DNA of 64,000 nucleotides, from the NCBI GenBank assembly GCA_905221605.1, contig CAJNDS010002535.1, positions 904,001 through 968,000 of the forward strand. The letters run 5' to 3'. The position numbers and the translations under genes are program-made. Source of the DNA: Symbiodinium natans. Taxonomy: Eukaryota > Sar > Dinophyceae > Suessiales > Symbiodiniaceae. The notes beneath the pieces were generated by a model. That model was not told the origin of the DNA, searched no databases, and worked only from the letters and a program-made list of their open reading frames with translations. Positions within the stretch are counted from its first letter, which is position 1. The number at the start of each line of letters is the position of its first letter. Shown one piece after another: positions 11,147 to 20,174 of the stretch.

Positions 11147-11997
11147 ATGGACGACCAAGCACTGCAGGAAGTGGCGAACATGTGGGGGCAGCACAGCCCG
11201 ATGGAACTCATAATGAGGGACAGGCCGACCGAGGAGGAGAACGGCGAGGGGCGGAGATTCCGTCGCAGGGAGGGCAAAGGCCCAGGCAAAGCAAAAAGGG
11301 AGCCGATCCCGGCCCCAAACCAGCAGCTGGCAAGGCAAGTGCAAGTTCTAACCAAGTATGTCAGCCAGCACGCCATGGCGCTGCAACTGCTGGAGGCCGA
11401 CAGAAGTTGGGTTCTCTGGATGGACTCTGGAGCGATGGGCATCATACCTCAGCTGGTCAAGACCACGGCCACCTGGAAGGAGAGCCGAGAGCAGAACAAG
11501 TGCACCTGCAGCCTTCGCCAGGCTCTCCTGGGATCGCTCCTGCTGGAGCTGCAAGCTCGGCTTGCGAAGATGGAGGGCGACAAGGCGGCACAGGCGCCAC
11601 TCATTCAGAGGAAGATGCTCGTAGCAGAACCAATGGCGTGGTCGTACACGAGATGGAATCCGGACAAGAAACTCCAGGAGCCCAGAGAGGGCAACCCGCT
11701 CTCTCATCAGGATGCAAAGGAGGCAGTTCAACTGCTGATGCGAGAGGCCGTCAAGCCCAACGTCATCCAGCGCTTCCATGCTCTAGGCGGAGTCAAGGAG
11801 GACAGGCCAGGAGCCACGACGTTCGTGCTGACAGTCTCCTGGACGCCGATGCACGGCCCAACATCAACAAGGCACTCCATGCTCTCACGGAGACAGCGGC
11901 CACCGCGCTCATAGGAGCCAGGATCCGCCCGGAAAGAAGCCACAAGCCACTTCCAGAGGACCTACAGCGGGCCATCGACGCGACGAGAAGGCAATGA
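11147..11997 (+). CDS. LINE A ORF3: small helical protein of an unnamed retroelement family
   Basis: It begins with ATG at 11147, runs in frame 2 to about 11840, then continues in frame 1 to TGA at 11995-11997, so one frameshift is needed. The product has a basic Arg/Lys stretch (residues about 30-50), then a helical stretch NQQLARQVQVLTKYVSQHA, a second block QLLMREAVKPNVIQRF, and the tail DADARPNINKALHALTETAA with GARIRP. The tail matches the translation of 35172-35940 block by block (ADGRRATEIFRYLARSA, MGRLRP), and more weakly 44297-45247. No known fold is recognised. Gag-like RNA binding is possible but unproven. It overlaps the next ORF by ATGA. Confidence 0.6.
11994..11997 (+). promoter_or_regulatory. 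ATGA stop/start overlap coupling ORF3 to the USP ORF
   Basis: The TGA that ends the upstream frame (11995-11997) shares bases with the ATG (11994-11996) of the USP ORF. Some LINEs use such overlaps for termination-reinitiation (UAAUG in SART1 is the known example). Use of the mechanism here is inference from position. Confidence 0.55.
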
Positions 11998-13160
11998 AGC
12001 CTTCTCGCCAAAGTATTTTTACTAGTAAGGGCAAGTTGGGTTTGGAGTGTCTGCCTGAGGGTGTGTTGCACCGTGATCTTGCAAAGAACATTTACCCCGG
12101 GAAGCCGCCTCACGGCCCCAACATCCCCACCAAGCCTAGCGACAGTGGTCCTGGTTCAAGGAGATCACGGAGCATAGGGGAATGGCTGAAGGGGACAGGT
12201 CAGCCAGCACAGGGGGCGGACGCTCAATCCCATAGCCAGGAGAAAGCAGAGGGCCAGGGGGAAAAAGTCACTGATGCACCATGCCCTATGCAACATCAGC
12301 AGTGTGTGCTTGAAAACCCATCCAACCTTTGCTACCTCAACTCCATGATCCAAGCCCTGCTGCACCTGTTTGGTCAAGTCAGGCCGCCGGACAAAGCGGG
12401 CTTTGGATGTCTACGCCCCATGCTTAATGCGCTGACCAAATGTGTCAAGCCCCAGCAACTAAGCAGGAGAAAGGACTGCATGCAGCTTCTACAAGGCTGG
12501 CGTGACCTCCACCAGCAGCATGATGCTGCAGAACTTCTGCAACATCTAACAAAGGACGGGGTCCCTAGGATCTTGCTGGGCAGATGGGAGTCCAGGGTTT
12601 CCGGAGTTAGTGAACGGGAGCCGGCCACAGTCCGGGCTTGGAACACGGCGGTGCCTCTGATCCCTTTGCCATGCACAGGTCAGACCACGACACAGCTGGC
12701 GCTGAACTCCTGGAGCGTACAGCCGGGACCTCGCAACGAGGAATATGTGACCGCACTGGCTGACGTTCCCGTGATACTCAGTCTACAGCTTCTGCGTTTT
12801 CAGGAAAAGGGTGGTCGTATTAAGAAGGTCCGCAGCCCGGTCACCGTCAATCCAGTCATCAGAGTTCCCTTTTTCAAAGACGGCAATACCCAACAACTCA
12901 GCACGAGCGAATACCGGCTCATCTCTGGTGTTGTACACACAGGGGACACCCCACACACTGGGCACTATAGATGCTTCTGTCTCAAACCACAGAGCAGTTC
13001 TTCTTCTGAGGTGGAGACGATTGCTGAGGCCTTTGACAAAGGAGCCGCAACTTCGGCCCTACAGATGGTAGATGATGGTAGGACGCCATTCAACGCCACG
13101 GCTAGGGATGTACAGCATATAAATCGCAACTGGTACATACTTTTCTTTTCGCGGCAATAG
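11994..13160 (+). CDS. Ubiquitin-specific protease (peptidase C19) carried by LINE A
   Basis: This 388-residue ORF carries the diagnostic USP boxes in order. The Cys box reads NPSNLCYLNSMIQALLH (catalytic Cys at about residue 113). The QQDA box reads QQHDAAELLQHL (about 175). The His box reads YRLISGVVHTGDTPHTGHYR (about 322). A late VDDGRTPF block and the end NWYILFF correspond to the family's DD.V and aYiLfY. USPs cleave ubiquitin from proteins through a Cys-His-Asp/Asn triad, and all positions look intact. At under 400 residues it is close to a bare catalytic core. The first 95 residues are basic and polar with no recognised domain. The start is fixed by the ATGA overlap. A host gene captured downstream is the alternative, but the overlap and lack of introns favour an element ORF. 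Confidence 0.85.
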   Translation: MKPSRQSIFTSKGKLGLECLPEGVLHRDLAKNIYPGKPPHGPNIPTKPSDSGPGSRRSRSIGEWLKGTGQPAQGADAQSHSQEKAEGQGEKVTDAPCPMQHQQCVLENPSNLCYLNSMIQALLHLFGQVRPPDKAGFGCLRPMLNALTKCVKPQQLSRRKDCMQLLQGWRDLHQQHDAAELLQHLTKDGVPRILLGRWESRVSGVSEREPATVRAWNTAVPLIPLPCTGQTTTQLALNSWSVQPGPRNEEYVTALADVPVILSLQLLRFQEKGGRIKKVRSPVTVNPVIRVPFFKDGNTQQLSTSEYRLISGVVHTGDTPHTGHYRCFCLKPQSSSSSEVETIAEAFDKGAATSALQMVDDGRTPFNATARDVQHINRNWYILFFSRQ

Positions 13161-13419
13161 TCCGCGCCGCCATGGACGGCGGTAGGTGTCCGGCGCGCCA
13201 TAATGGCCACACCAACTGTGTGTGTTGCGCCCGCCGAATCACTGACTCAGTGAACGCGTTAGAATGAAAAGATGGCCCCAGTCGTGGGTGTTTCGATTTA
13301 GTAACAAAACTGGGAGCAAGCATTCACGAGCTGCCCAGTCGGGCAGTCGAGATGGCGCTGAAGCTGTGACTCTCGTACGAGGTCGCGTGGGGGGATGTTC
13401 GTCGTACGAGTCTCGATGG
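13161..13419. other. Untranslated region after the USP ORF
   Basis: About 260 bases without a convincing gene. It is probably the LINE A 3' UTR plus junction. No poly(A) tract or terminal repeat is visible. Confidence 0.4.
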
Positions 13420-14424
13420 GGGGTGTTTTCGTCGTATGACGAACAGCTCAAAAGTGAGCTCAGTAGTTGTGCCAGTGGCACTAACTGGACGCAGTCTGAA
13501 TCTACCCCCACGCTTCCGGTAACAAAAAGAGAGGTGTGCCTGTTTTCTTTTTGTTAGTAGGATTGGGCTCTCGTATAGCGATAAGCTTCTCTCACGGTAC
13601 GTGATCGAGTTTTATCGCAGTGCGAGACACTAGCCTGAGAAGTTTTCGTTAAGACTGTGTCGGTAACCCAAGTTGGGTTTAGACAAACTTCTACACGGGC
13701 AGTGTCTGGCTCAGAAGCTTTGTAGCTTAGAGAGCCAAATTCTTTCTTGCCCACCCACCACTCCCTTTGGTTAGAAACCTTCACTTGCAGTGAGCGTGAG
13801 AGCTCGAGTCTCACACATACGACTTAGTAAGCCGTTCTGTTCACGAAGTTCAGCCGTAGACAGCTATCAAGTAGCTCCCCCAAAGGGGGGTGTTTTCGTC
13901 GTATGACGAACAGCTCAAAAGTGAGCTCAGTAGTTGTGCCAGGGGCACTAACTGGACGCAGTCTGAATCTACCCCCACGCTTCCGGTAACAAAAAGAGAG
14001 GTGTGCCTGTTTTCTTTTTGTTAGTAGGATTGGGCTCTCGTATAGCGATAAGAAGGCTTCTTTAACACCCATGGAGCGCATTCTGTCTTGCCCAAATTCT
14101 TTCTTGCCCACCCACCACTCCCTTTGGTTAGAAACCTTCACTTGCAGTGAGCGTGAGAGCTCGAGTCTCACACATACGACTTAGTAAGCCGTTCTGTTCA
14201 CGAAGTTCAGCCGTAGACAGCTATCAAGTAGCTCCCCCAAAGGGGGGTGTTTTCGTCGTATGACGAACAGCTCAAAAGTGAGCTCAGTAGTTGTGCCAGG
14301 GGCACTAACTGGACGCAGTCTGAATCTACCCCCACGCTTCCGGTAACAAAAAGAGAGGTGTGCCTGTTTTCTTTTTGTTAGTAGGATTGGGCTCTCGTAT
14401 AGCGAGAAGGCTTCTTTAACACCC
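13420..14424. repeat. Tandem array of long repeats (units of about 357-467 bp), three partial copies
   Basis: The anchor tgttttcgtcgtatgacgaa occurs at 13424, 13891 and 14248. Each is followed by the same stretch of about 150 bases ending near gctctcgtatagcga. A second block, starting ttctttcttgcccacccacc, occurs at 13739 and 14097. Copies two and three are nearly identical over about 240 bases. Copy two also contains ggcttctttaacacccatgg, the sequence that surrounds the ATG at 14425. The array therefore duplicates the 5' flank and start of the following ORF. Confidence 0.85.
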
Positions 14425-14560
14425 ATGGAGCGCATTGTCTTGCCTCTCATAGCGAGCCAGGCAGCTGCCTCGCTGGATACCATCACCCAGGAGGTACAGT
14501 GGCTGGTGGCCCATGGTGCAGACAAGAGCCTTGTTGCTCATTTCAAAGCGGGTTATTTCA
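14425..14560 (+). CDS. Possible first exon of an unrecognised gene
   Basis: ATG at 14425 opens a peptide-like stretch beginning MERIVLPLIASQAAASLDTI and continuing through TQEVQWLVAHGADKSLVAHF. After that the frame (open to 14919) loses protein character and turns into the T-rich, repeat-bearing sequence typical of introns here. Exon end and donor site are not determined. A third copy of the upstream repeat ends at its start codon. Function unknown; a spurious ORF remains possible. Confidence 0.3.
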
Positions 14561-15988
14561 AACAGGACCACGATTCATTTCACGCTGCTCCTGAGTTGCG
14601 GATTCGGAACTGGTGCCTGGCATTCTGCGCCACGCTGTTTTGCGATGCTTTTGTGGGAATGTACAACAATTCCAAATCGGCCGGGCTCTTTGTCGAGGCT
14701 TGGATTGTTCACCTACGGTCTTCGGCAAATGGGCAGTTGCTTTTACAGCATTTCGTTTACCTTGGCAGATCGGTGAGTTCGGTGGCTCGCCTTTTTCGGC
14801 AGTGCCCTTGTATGGCCTTCTTTCACTGGCAAATTGGGAGCCAAGCTAATTGGCACTGGCTTCATCGTCCTGCAGATTTGCATTCTTGGCTACATCCCGA
14901 TGATTCGGTTACCGAGTGACAGCTTCGGGACTAGTACATCAGGTTCTAGGCTGGGCTCAAGGGTTCTGCGAGTTTCACTTCTTTTGCCAGATCTTAAGGA
15001 TCCGTTTCGCTGCTTGAGCCTTCGGGCAAATTTGCACAGGAACCCATTTTATTTATAATATCTTCAAGTCGCTGGTTTCTTAAAGGACACAGCGACCTAC
15101 ATGGGGTTGTCAGCCACCTGCCCCGCCTTGTCTTGAATGCTTTTCAGGCAGCGCCGTGAAAGATTCGCTCCTGGCGTTTCGGGGCCAGCTGGATTTATTT
15201 TTGTAACTTTGGGGGTGTTACTTGGGCATCCGGCTTGTTGCCAAGCTTCGAAAGTTGCCGTTGCGCGACGGACGTTCGCTTTACTGCTGTCGCAGGCTCA
15301 GCGGAGAATGGTTCTTTGCTGGATTGGCTAATGACGGCTTGTAGCAGGACTGACTTTCTTACAGATTGGCACATTTTCAAGCGTTGCTACGCAGCTTCGT
15401 GAATGAGTTTACAGCTCCCGAGTGAGTTGCTTGGCCTGCGCATGCTCATGTCAATTTCATTGCTGCTTTTCAAAGGACATATTGTGTCGGCGTGCGTTTT
15501 GCTTACTGGGGGCCTTTCTTGCATGCGCTCGCCACGATGAGCTTTTACAGTTACGTTCAGTAACAGCATTTGCTTGGCTGCCTTCACGAGTGACATTTAA
15601 GCTTCCATCGGCTGGTACTTATCACTGCTGAGTTGGGCTGTGTTAATGTTTATCTATCAGTGGCACGTTCGGACGTTTGGGAGCTGCAGTATGGTGAATG
15701 CGGTAAATTGTAGGCATTGTGCTTCTTCCTACGCAGGCCTTGGGCTTGGCAGGGGGCATGCTTTACGAGCAGGTCTCGGGGCCCCCCTGCATTTTTCCCA
15801 CTTGCTGGGCCCGCAGCGGTTTGCAGTGAAAGGTAGCGAGCAGTAACAAACATGCTGGAGTTTTACAGACTTCTGCTTTTTCTCTAGACAGGGGTTGACC
15901 TTTACCTTTGTGACATCTCCCTTCCGCTGGGGTTTTCCCTGTCTGCGCCCCCAGCATTTTCAGGTGTAGCAGGGGCCAGCCCCTTGCT
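14561..15988. other. Intron-like or intergenic T-rich stretch
   Basis: No convincing gene. The motif cttttacag, which looks like a polypyrimidine tract plus acceptor, recurs (for example near 14750 and 15545, with a variant gttttacag near 15865). It may be a degenerate extension of the repeat family at 16.4-17.2 kb. Confidence 0.35.
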
Positions 15989-16312
15989 TTGCAGCTAGGA
16001 GTCACGGCGTCATCTTCGTCGAAACAATCCCATCGCTCGCGCTCACGTTCTCCTCGGCAGGCAGCAGAGCAAACTACGATCAGGCTGGCCTTAGTGGAAA
16101 GAATACAGTTGGAGGACGTTTTTCGCAGTTACATCCAAGACAAGTATATTGCGGAGCAGAAGACGGATGTTTATCGGGCGACCTGCCATGCTTTGGCAGG
16201 CTTGGCCAGATGGTCAAAAACAAGGAATGACTGGGTTTGTAATGCATGTAAAATGCTGTCTCCCGAGGAGGCACGTTCCTTTTGTGAGGAGTTGGAAAGA
16301 AAGAAGATCTAG
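15989..16312 (+). CDS. Possible terminal exon: SR-rich then acidic helical segment
   Basis: After a possible acceptor near 15995 the frame reads a serine/arginine stretch (SHRSRSRSPRQ), then EDVFRSYIQDKYIAEQKTDV and a WVCNACKMLSPEEARSFCEE segment with a CxxC pair, ending with TAG at 16310-16312. It may join the exon candidate at 14425, but splice sites were not proven. I recognise no family. The SR stretch could suggest an RNA-associated protein, which is weak inference. Confidence 0.35.
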   Translation: MQLGVTASSSSKQSHRSRSRSPRQAAEQTTIRLALVERIQLEDVFRSYIQDKYIAEQKTDVYRATCHALAGLARWSKTRNDWVCNACKMLSPEEARSFCEELERKKI

Positions 16313-16379
16313 ATCTTTTATTCAGAAGACTGGCGCATTTCTGCTTTGGTATGTCCGACTTGCCGACTTCCTTTCACCA

Positions 16380-17215
16380 CTGGAAGCCCCCCCAGGCTTT
16401 GCGGGAACATACCAAGAGCGACATTTCTTCTTCAGACTCCTCACGGCCTTTTATGCTTTGGAGGACATTCCACAGTCGAATGGATTGCTTTTACAGCATT
16501 GCCAGATTTGCATGGACAAGCCAACAGTGCCCCCCATGTTCTTACAGCCTCCCACGAATTTTTCGGGGACATGCCAAAGTCATATGGAATGGCTTCTATG
16601 GCCTCCCCAGACTTTACGGGGACATGCCCATTTGTGACAATTGTTACGGCTCCCCATGCTTTGCGGGGACATGCCGCTTGCGGAGACATTATTGGCCTGC
16701 AATGTTTCATGCGGCCTCCCCGTGCGTTTCGGGAACAGGCAAAAGTCGGATGAGCTGCTTTACTTTCCACAGGCGTGCGGGGACATGCCAAGAGCACGGA
16801 TCTTCTTCAGCTTACCCATGCTTTTTCTGGGACGTGCCGGATGTGGATGGATTTGTTTTTACGGCCTCCCCAGGCTTTGCGGGGACATGCCAAGTGTATT
16901 CGACTTTTGCATCCTCCCCAGGCTTTGCGGGGACATGCCACAGTCGAATTGCCTTTTCAGCTTCCCCGACTTTGCGGGGATTCGCCAAGGTTGACGTTGA
17001 CCAATATTGATCCTGCCCATGCGCTTTCGGGGTCAGCAAAGTCGTATGGATTCGCTTTTACGGCCTCCCCAGACTTTACGGGGAAATGCCAAGTACATCG
17101 ACTGTTTACGGCCTCCCCATGCTTTGCGGGGACATGCCAAGTTCGAATCCTCGTTTGTGACGAGACATGAGAATACGTTTCAGCCTCCCCAGACTTTACG
17201 GGGACATGCTGAGAG
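16380..17215. repeat. Degenerate minisatellite of about 15 units with a CCCC...GGGG hairpin core
   Basis: A core like ggcctccccagactttgcgg followed by ggacatgcca recurs about every 48-52 bases in the second half of the array (starts near 16814, 16862, 16912, 16960, 17011, 17063, 17111, 17183) and less regularly before. Each core can fold CCCC against GGGG over a 9-base loop. Some units are preceded by gcttttacag/gg. All three frames stay open across much of it, so long ORFs here are not evidence of coding. Confidence 0.8.
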
Positions 17216-17949
17216 TGACAGCCTTTTAACGGCTTCTCTGAGTGTGGGCAGTTACGCTAAGTGTATCCTGCTACACATCTTCGCAAACAGGATCGTCTCA
17301 CCGTTTCATTCGGTGGTGGTGCAGCGAGACAGTCTTTGTGGGGCTCCAGCAACAGCTTTGCTGCTTCAGCTTTCTGCCTACACTGCTTCAGCCGTTGCAC
17401 CACCAGTCAAAAGAACAGTCTCGCTGTGGGCTTGCTTTAGTTTAGCTGGCTGTCGTAATAAAAGACTTGTGAACCCCCCAGCATTCCATGTAACAACGCT
17501 CAATCTGGGGCCGTGTCGGGTAGGGGGCGGCTACCGCGGCCTCACACGAACTGGCCGATCCGACACGGAGGGCTGAATGATGTGCCTTAAGGTACTGGCG
17601 CTGTGCAACCGTCCTCTATACCATGTGAGGCCATGAGGGTTTGCTTCTGCTCGGCGCACGGCTCGGCCAAGGGCCCGCTTGACACCCGAGCTCGCCTGAG
17701 GGTGCCTAGCTGGCTCCACAGGAACAGCAAGAATGAGGGAGGGTGGCGCAGTAACTCACGCAGAGCCAGTGCGCCGCCAGCCCTGCTCCGCAGTGGCCTC
17801 CACTGGCTCGTGGCCGGGACCTGGGCAAGTCAGGCGAGTCAGAGTGCAGGGGGGCAGGGCAGCAGCCGCGCAGAAAGGAGGGCGCAAGTGTGAGTGCAAC
17901 CACAACAGCAAAGACAGCCACCTCCGGACGGTCCAAAAGCGTTGGCGGC
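17216..17949. other. No gene recognised; short inverted repeats
   Basis: I see no supported gene. A 9-bp inverted pair, ccgtgtcgg near 17512 and ccgacacgg near 17560, could form a hairpin. Confidence 0.4.
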
Positions 17950-18130
17950 AACCGGTTGGCCCGAGCCGAGATCGATGGCCTCAATGATATACGAGGGCGG
18001 GATGGTCTGCTCCGTGAGATAGGCCTCGTTGGAAGAACCGTGGATCACGAAACCATCAGACAGGAGAGCAGCAATGTCAATCCTCAGAGCCACCTCTGCA
18101 TCGTCCCTAAAGCCCGAAATAGGCATGCGG
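17950..18130 (-). pseudogene. KptA/Tpt1 C-lobe-like remnant
   Basis: On the minus strand the translation reads EVALRIDIAALLSDGFVIHG, then SSNEAYLTEQTIPPSYI and IEAIDLGSG. This fits the end of RNA 2'-phosphotransferase domains: a beta strand with I/V-D, dG..fy.S.N.vyLt, and a proline-flanked strand. No HGT motif or N-lobe is seen upstream, so it is a fragment or an exon. It lies just beyond the LTR-type element that carries a fuller KptA domain, and could be a leftover of a related copy. Confidence 0.4.
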
Positions 18131-18210
18131 CTGCCAGAGGGGCCGTGGTTTGGTTTTTCCGACGGTGTCACGTGGCGGCGAAGCTGGGGCCACGCTCCCA
18201 CGCTGCGCAA

Positions 18211-18857
18211 TGGACCCCAACCCAGCGGCCAACCCTGGGCACATCCTGGGCAGATGCTGAGTGAGTTGGGACCCTTTGAAAGTCAGCGTGGAGACCTCAT
18301 CCAGAAAGGCACGGATGCGCTCACCGACTCCTGCGCCCTGCAAGGCTTCAACCAGCAAGGGGGATGGCGCGCATGAGCCTCCAGCGCCCAACACCGTTTT
18401 TTTTTTCTCGGAGCGGCAGCCGCCTGCCTGGGCACAAACATAGTGGGCTCCCCAGAGAGGGCGGATGGCGAGGTCTCACAGCTAGGCGGGGCCCACGGCG
18501 GTGGGTCCACAGTCGCCACCGGTAACGAAAGGGCTTTCCTTGCACACACCCCTTCGCGCCTCAGGTCCGTGAAACGGTGTCCACATCTCCGGCCCCTACG
18601 TGGGAGCCGCCATGGTGGATCACCGACGACGACACGCCTGCTCGACCCTGCAGAGCAGCTGATGTTTCACTGGTGACGGCAAATTGCTGTATACTCTGCT
18701 GTCTGAAGCTCTCGTGTGCTTTTATTTTGTTTGAAGGGAAGTGTACATGTACTTTGCGACTTGCACTTGCTAGGCCCTACGGGACGGGGTGCCTACTGAC
18801 CGCGCAAGGGACGCCTGTTGTTCTGCGAGCTCGAAGAAACAAAAAGTCTCGTCTCCT
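18211..18857. other. No gene recognised
   Basis: GC-rich sequence with a short poly-T run near 18397-18406. Open frames here overlap on both strands and show no domain. It may be the 3' region of the minus-strand LTR-type element. Confidence 0.4.
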
Positions 18858-20174
18858 TCATTCTATCTTTTTCTCTTTCCTTTGCCCTCGCGTGTGCGCG
18901 TGGGGGGTAGGGTGATGGGGCGGGAGGTATGAGTTCACTTTCTCGGCCCACATCTTTCCCGTTTTGTCAGCCTCCCAACTGATCAGCGCTCCTCCGTGGC
19001 CCCCCTTGGAAGCGACTGGTACTGCTTGCAGAACTTGGCTTTGGTCCTCAGTGTCTCCAGAGCTTCTGCAGAAACCTGCTGTTGCCCATTCTCTGCCTCC
19101 TCCAGTTTCTTCCCTGAGGAGCCTCGCGGCATCTGCCCGCGCTTGTTGTTCTTCAAGCTCTTCGGCAGAAAACCTCCGTCTCCATTGCTCTGGCGCGGTT
19201 TGAGGATCTACCTCCCACCACCCGATGTCGATCCCATTGATCCATCGGCCGTCGCACGGGGCGCCCGCATTCGGGCCGCCCGCGTGCGTGGTGAGGCACT
19301 GGTCCTCGGTAACCGGGTTGATGGCTTCGCAGAAGAAGCACCGCCAGCTGCCGTAGGGGTAAAAGCGGCCTTCGACGTAGGCTCGGTTGGCTGGGAGGGC
19401 GACATCGTCCGCCTCATCCGCGGTGCCCGCCTCCATCTCAACCGAGACCTCCTCGTCTTTGACAACCTCAGCTTCCTCCTCCTGTTCCTCCTTGACCAGG
19501 GGCTCTTTCTGCTCCCGGCCAACGTTGAGGTGGGACTCAGTGCGAACCTCGGCGCGCATCAGAATGACGTCAAGGCTGTCCGCGGCTGGGTCGCCCGCGA
19601 AGAAGGAATCGATCTCCTGAGCATGGAGATCGTCAAGAGGCGTCACCAGGTCTGGCGAATAATCCCGCTTGGAACGACGCTCTGCAAGGCGTTGCTGAAC
19701 GTCGCTCTTCGGCGGCTCGAGGGCCCGCCCGCGCGGAGCGGCTTCCCGCGGAGGTCCCGGCTCGGCCTCCTCCGTGGGCTCGCTCTTGGGCGTGGACCCT
19801 CCACCGCTACTCTCTGGAGCGGGATCCAGCTCGGGGTCATCGCGAAGCCACCCCGGCGGATGACTACCACCATAAATGTGGTGCGACCCGTCTTCAAGCT
19901 GGATTCGGTCCCCTCTCTTCAGGAGCGGGACCTTCGAGTGATCGTACCCGTTGGCTTTGTGGTACCGAATCACTCGGAGCATGGGCACCTCCCCATACTC
20001 ACCGTCCTTTCCTCGGCGGAACAACCGTCCCCGCCAGTCTTGACGAAAAGGGTCAAGAGGTGCGGAGGGGCTGATTTTCAGGTTGGGCGGAAGAGAGGCG
20101 CCATGGCAGGCCGCCTGATGCAAGTGGTACTGCACCAGCGACCAAAGGCCAGCCCGCATCCAGGAGCCGAGCAT
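18858..20174 (-). CDS. Accessory ORF of the LTR-type element with a RanBP2-like Cys cluster
   Basis: About 438 codons. It has a basic N-terminal segment (RQDWRGRLFRRGKDGEYGEV), a proline/acid-rich middle, and a C-terminal patch WRCFFCEAINPVTEDQC continuing to APCDGRWINGIDIGWWEVD. The W-x-C-x2-C...N...C arrangement resembles RanBP2-type zinc ribbons with an enlarged last loop. A helical Glu/Ala-rich stretch follows (EELEEQQARADAARLLREE). It overlaps the preceding minus-strand ORF in another frame (20078-20174), so the two may be one protein split by a frameshift. Function unknown; RNA or ubiquitin binding is possible for such ribbons but unproven. Confidence 0.5.
   Translation of the reverse strand: MLGSWMRAGLWSLVQYHLHQAACHGASLPPNLKISPSAPLDPFRQDWRGRLFRRGKDGEYGEVPMLRVIRYHKANGYDHSKVPLLKRGDRIQLEDGSHHIYGGSHPPGWLRDDPELDPAPESSGGGSTPKSEPTEEAEPGPPREAAPRGRALEPPKSDVQQRLAERRSKRDYSPDLVTPLDDLHAQEIDSFFAGDPAADSLDVILMRAEVRTESHLNVGREQKEPLVKEEQEEEAEVVKDEEVSVEMEAGTADEADDVALPANRAYVEGRFYPYGSWRCFFCEAINPVTEDQCLTTHAGGPNAGAPCDGRWINGIDIGWWEVDPQTAPEQWRRRFSAEELEEQQARADAARLLREETGGGREWATAGFCRSSGDTEDQSQVLQAVPVASKGGHGGALISWEADKTGKMWAEKVNSYLPPHHPTPHAHTRGQRKEKKIE

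Larger units (their letters stand above)
1550..13260 (+). mobile_element. LINE A: large non-LTR retrotransposon with endonuclease, RT, zinc fingers, ORF3 and a USP ORF
   Basis: This unit covers ORF1, an EEP endonuclease, an RT of FADDT type, six zinc fingers, a third ORF and a deubiquitinase ORF, all on the plus strand and closely packed. A G-rich leader (about 1558-1576) separates it from the upstream DIRS-like RNase H. Exact ends are not defined: I see no clear poly(A) tail or target-site duplication. The 3' end is placed after the USP stop at 13160 and before the tandem repeats at 13420. At least two frameshifts (about 7490 and 11840) suggest a decaying copy, unless they are recoding sites. 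Confidence 0.7.

Noticed and set aside
11147-11840. Continuation of the LINE A RT frame as coding
   Set aside because: The peptide becomes Gly/Gln/Ala-rich noise while frame 2 matches the ORF3 family.
17135-17160. tRNA B-box-like agttcgaatcc
   Set aside because: No matching A-box or cloverleaf upstream; it is part of the minisatellite.
16351-17170. Long overlapping ORFs in all plus-strand frames
   Set aside because: They arise because the 50-bp minisatellite unit lacks stops; the peptides just repeat the unit.
16380-17215. CRISPR-like spacing of repeats
   Set aside because: Units are degenerate, the intervening sequence is also related between units, and the genome is eukaryotic with no cas genes.
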